Translations under genes and position numbers: made by a program
The notes under the pieces: model-generated
Told to the model about the DNA's origin: nothing
Databases searched by the model: none
Seen by the model: only the letters and a program-made list of their open reading frames with translations
In this document: positions 63,157 to 64,000 of the stretch, one piece after another
Layout: each line of letters begins with the position of its first letter
Position numbering within the stretch: position 1 is the stretch's first letter
Assembly (NCBI GenBank): GCA_963691705.1
Contig: OY829543.1
Span: 32,573,523 to 32,637,522 of the forward strand
Source of the DNA: Viola odorata
Taxonomy: Eukaryota; Streptophyta; Magnoliopsida; Malpighiales; Violaceae
Direction: 5' to 3'
DNA: 64,000 nt

Positions 63157-63215
63157 GGGGCAACTGTCTTTACTGCTTATCAAATACTTCGATAAGACAG
63201 TAAAGAGGGGGCAAC
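63157..63215 (+). promoter_or_regulatory. Hairpin and PPT of element B
   Basis: TCTTTACTG (63167-63175) pairs with CAGTAAAGA (63198-63206), and CTTATC (63176-63181) with GATAAG (63191-63196), leaving one bulged A and a 9-nt loop. The PPT AAAGAGGGGGCAAC follows and abuts the LTR. GGGGCAACTGT occurs both before the hairpin (63157) and across the PPT/LTR boundary. Element A has the equivalent hairpin at 15892-15948. Confidence 0.75.
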
Positions 63216-64000
63216 TGTTGATACCCGAATTTTGACGCCATTTTTATTTAATTTTAGCATTTCTGTTATTTAGTTAATTTATCGGCATTTTCAGTTAATT
63301 TACTGTCGCTAGTATTTGTAAGTGTTTCGTTGCATTTTAGCATCATCGTTAGCATCGTCAGCTTTCGAAATCACATTTTTAATTTTTCGGCACATATTTT
63401 CATTATTATTATCATTATTATTTTTAGCCTTAAAAACCACATTTTTGACTATCCGGCAGTCATTTGCTAGTTTTTTCTTCATTTTAGGTCATCACATGAA
63501 GTTTAGGATTTTTAATATTTTAGCGCATTTTTTAGTATTTTTATTATTTTATTATTATTTTCATTCGAGCTTTTATTGGACCCGAGTAAGTCTGCTCGGA
63601 CAATAGCTCGACTTTAAAATGTTTTCCATCAACTAGTTGCTAGCTTTTTTTCTGCTCGCAACGGTCTACAGCGTTTCGTGTAATTTTCGGCGTAACGTCT
63701 TTATTTTTCCGTTCAAACATTTCACGTTTTTGAACGCGAAAATAAACACGTTAAACGAAAAATTCTCGTCATTCGCTGTAGACGGTTAAACCCGTCGTAT
63801 TTTTCTCTACGCGATGGTACCTTCGGCTCGAAAATTCAAAATGTTTGTTCGCGGGAACTGGCTCGAGGCCATTTAAATCAGATGAAAGGCCATTTGATCA
63901 TAGCCATTGATCTGGTCAACCAAGGAAAGTCAACCAGATCAATGGCCCTTTAATTAATGTGCATAATGCACATGCACAGTGCACGCACGAGCGAGGCAAC
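63216..64000 (+). repeat. 3' LTR of element B, first 785 bp
   Basis: Starts TGTTGATACCCGAATTTTG directly after the PPT and runs off the window. It aligns without large indels to 45651-46435. Confidence 0.95.

Larger units (their letters stand above)
45651..64000 (+). mobile_element. Tat/Ogre-like element B, nearly complete, extends past the window
   Basis: Layout: 5' LTR (45651-49634), PBS, leader with a palindrome and a small ORF, gag, protease, pol with RT, RNase H, second RNase H and integrase, 4.1 kb of 3' noncoding DNA with repeats, hairpin and PPT, 3' LTR from 63216. The second, archaeal-type RNase H and the long LTR identify the Tat/Ogre-like group. The only breaks I see in the coding part are one in-frame TGA in gag and one frameshift near the end of integrase. 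The LTRs differ at about 2% of compared sites. Confidence 0.92.

Overview
This is plant nuclear DNA made almost entirely of transposable elements. The families present are plant-typical: Ty1/copia, Ty3/gypsy of the Athila and Tat/Ogre-like lineages, an L1-type LINE with a C-terminal RNase H, and a small hAT-like element. I see no ordinary host gene, no tRNA or rRNA gene and no CRISPR. Boundaries were read from TG...CA termini, primer-binding sites (PBS), polypurine tracts (PPT) and target-site duplications (TSD), all checked by eye only.

Left half (1-40338): a five-level nest. A LINE (1282-1520, resuming 39241-40338) is split by a copia element, C1 (1521-39235, TSD ATTCA). C1 integrase is split by a gypsy deletion derivative, G1 (4460-36478, TSD ACATC). 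G1's remaining integrase gene is itself cut by a Tat-family solo LTR (5865-6338, TSD ACATG) and by a minus-strand Tat element, G2 (6662-12319, TSD GGTAT). G2 has lost gag and most of pol but carries three genes on the opposite strand. G1's 3' LTR is split by a minus-strand Athila element (12845-35709, TSD GTTAT). The Athila 3' LTR was hit 11 bp from its end by a minus-strand Tat/Ogre-like element, A (12856-26046), which has 3-kb LTRs and almost nothing but tandem repeats inside. The Athila interior also holds a plus-strand fragment of a second Athila family (about 27657-34290). A further copia 3' end (C0, 1-1281) lies at the left edge.

Middle (40339-42953): a non-autonomous hAT-like element (40545-41358), AT-rich DNA in which I see no gene, and a possible MULE terminus.

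Right half (42954-64000): a plus-strand Tat element, T3 (5' LTR, PBS, decayed gag), interrupted by a nearly complete and fairly young Tat/Ogre-like element, B (45651 to beyond the window end). B has a 3984-bp LTR, a PBS, a 57-aa leader ORF, gag-protease, and a pol with RT, two RNase H domains and integrase. A repeat-rich 3' region, a hairpin and PPT and the start of its 3' LTR follow. B would be the driver of the family and A a diverged non-coding relative. They share the PBS type, leader palindrome, small leader ORF, 3' noncoding blocks and pre-PPT hairpin.

Most notable are the small leader ORF conserved in A and B, the three antisense genes in G2, the hairpin before the PPT, and a noncoding 3' module shared by Athila-type and Tat-type elements.
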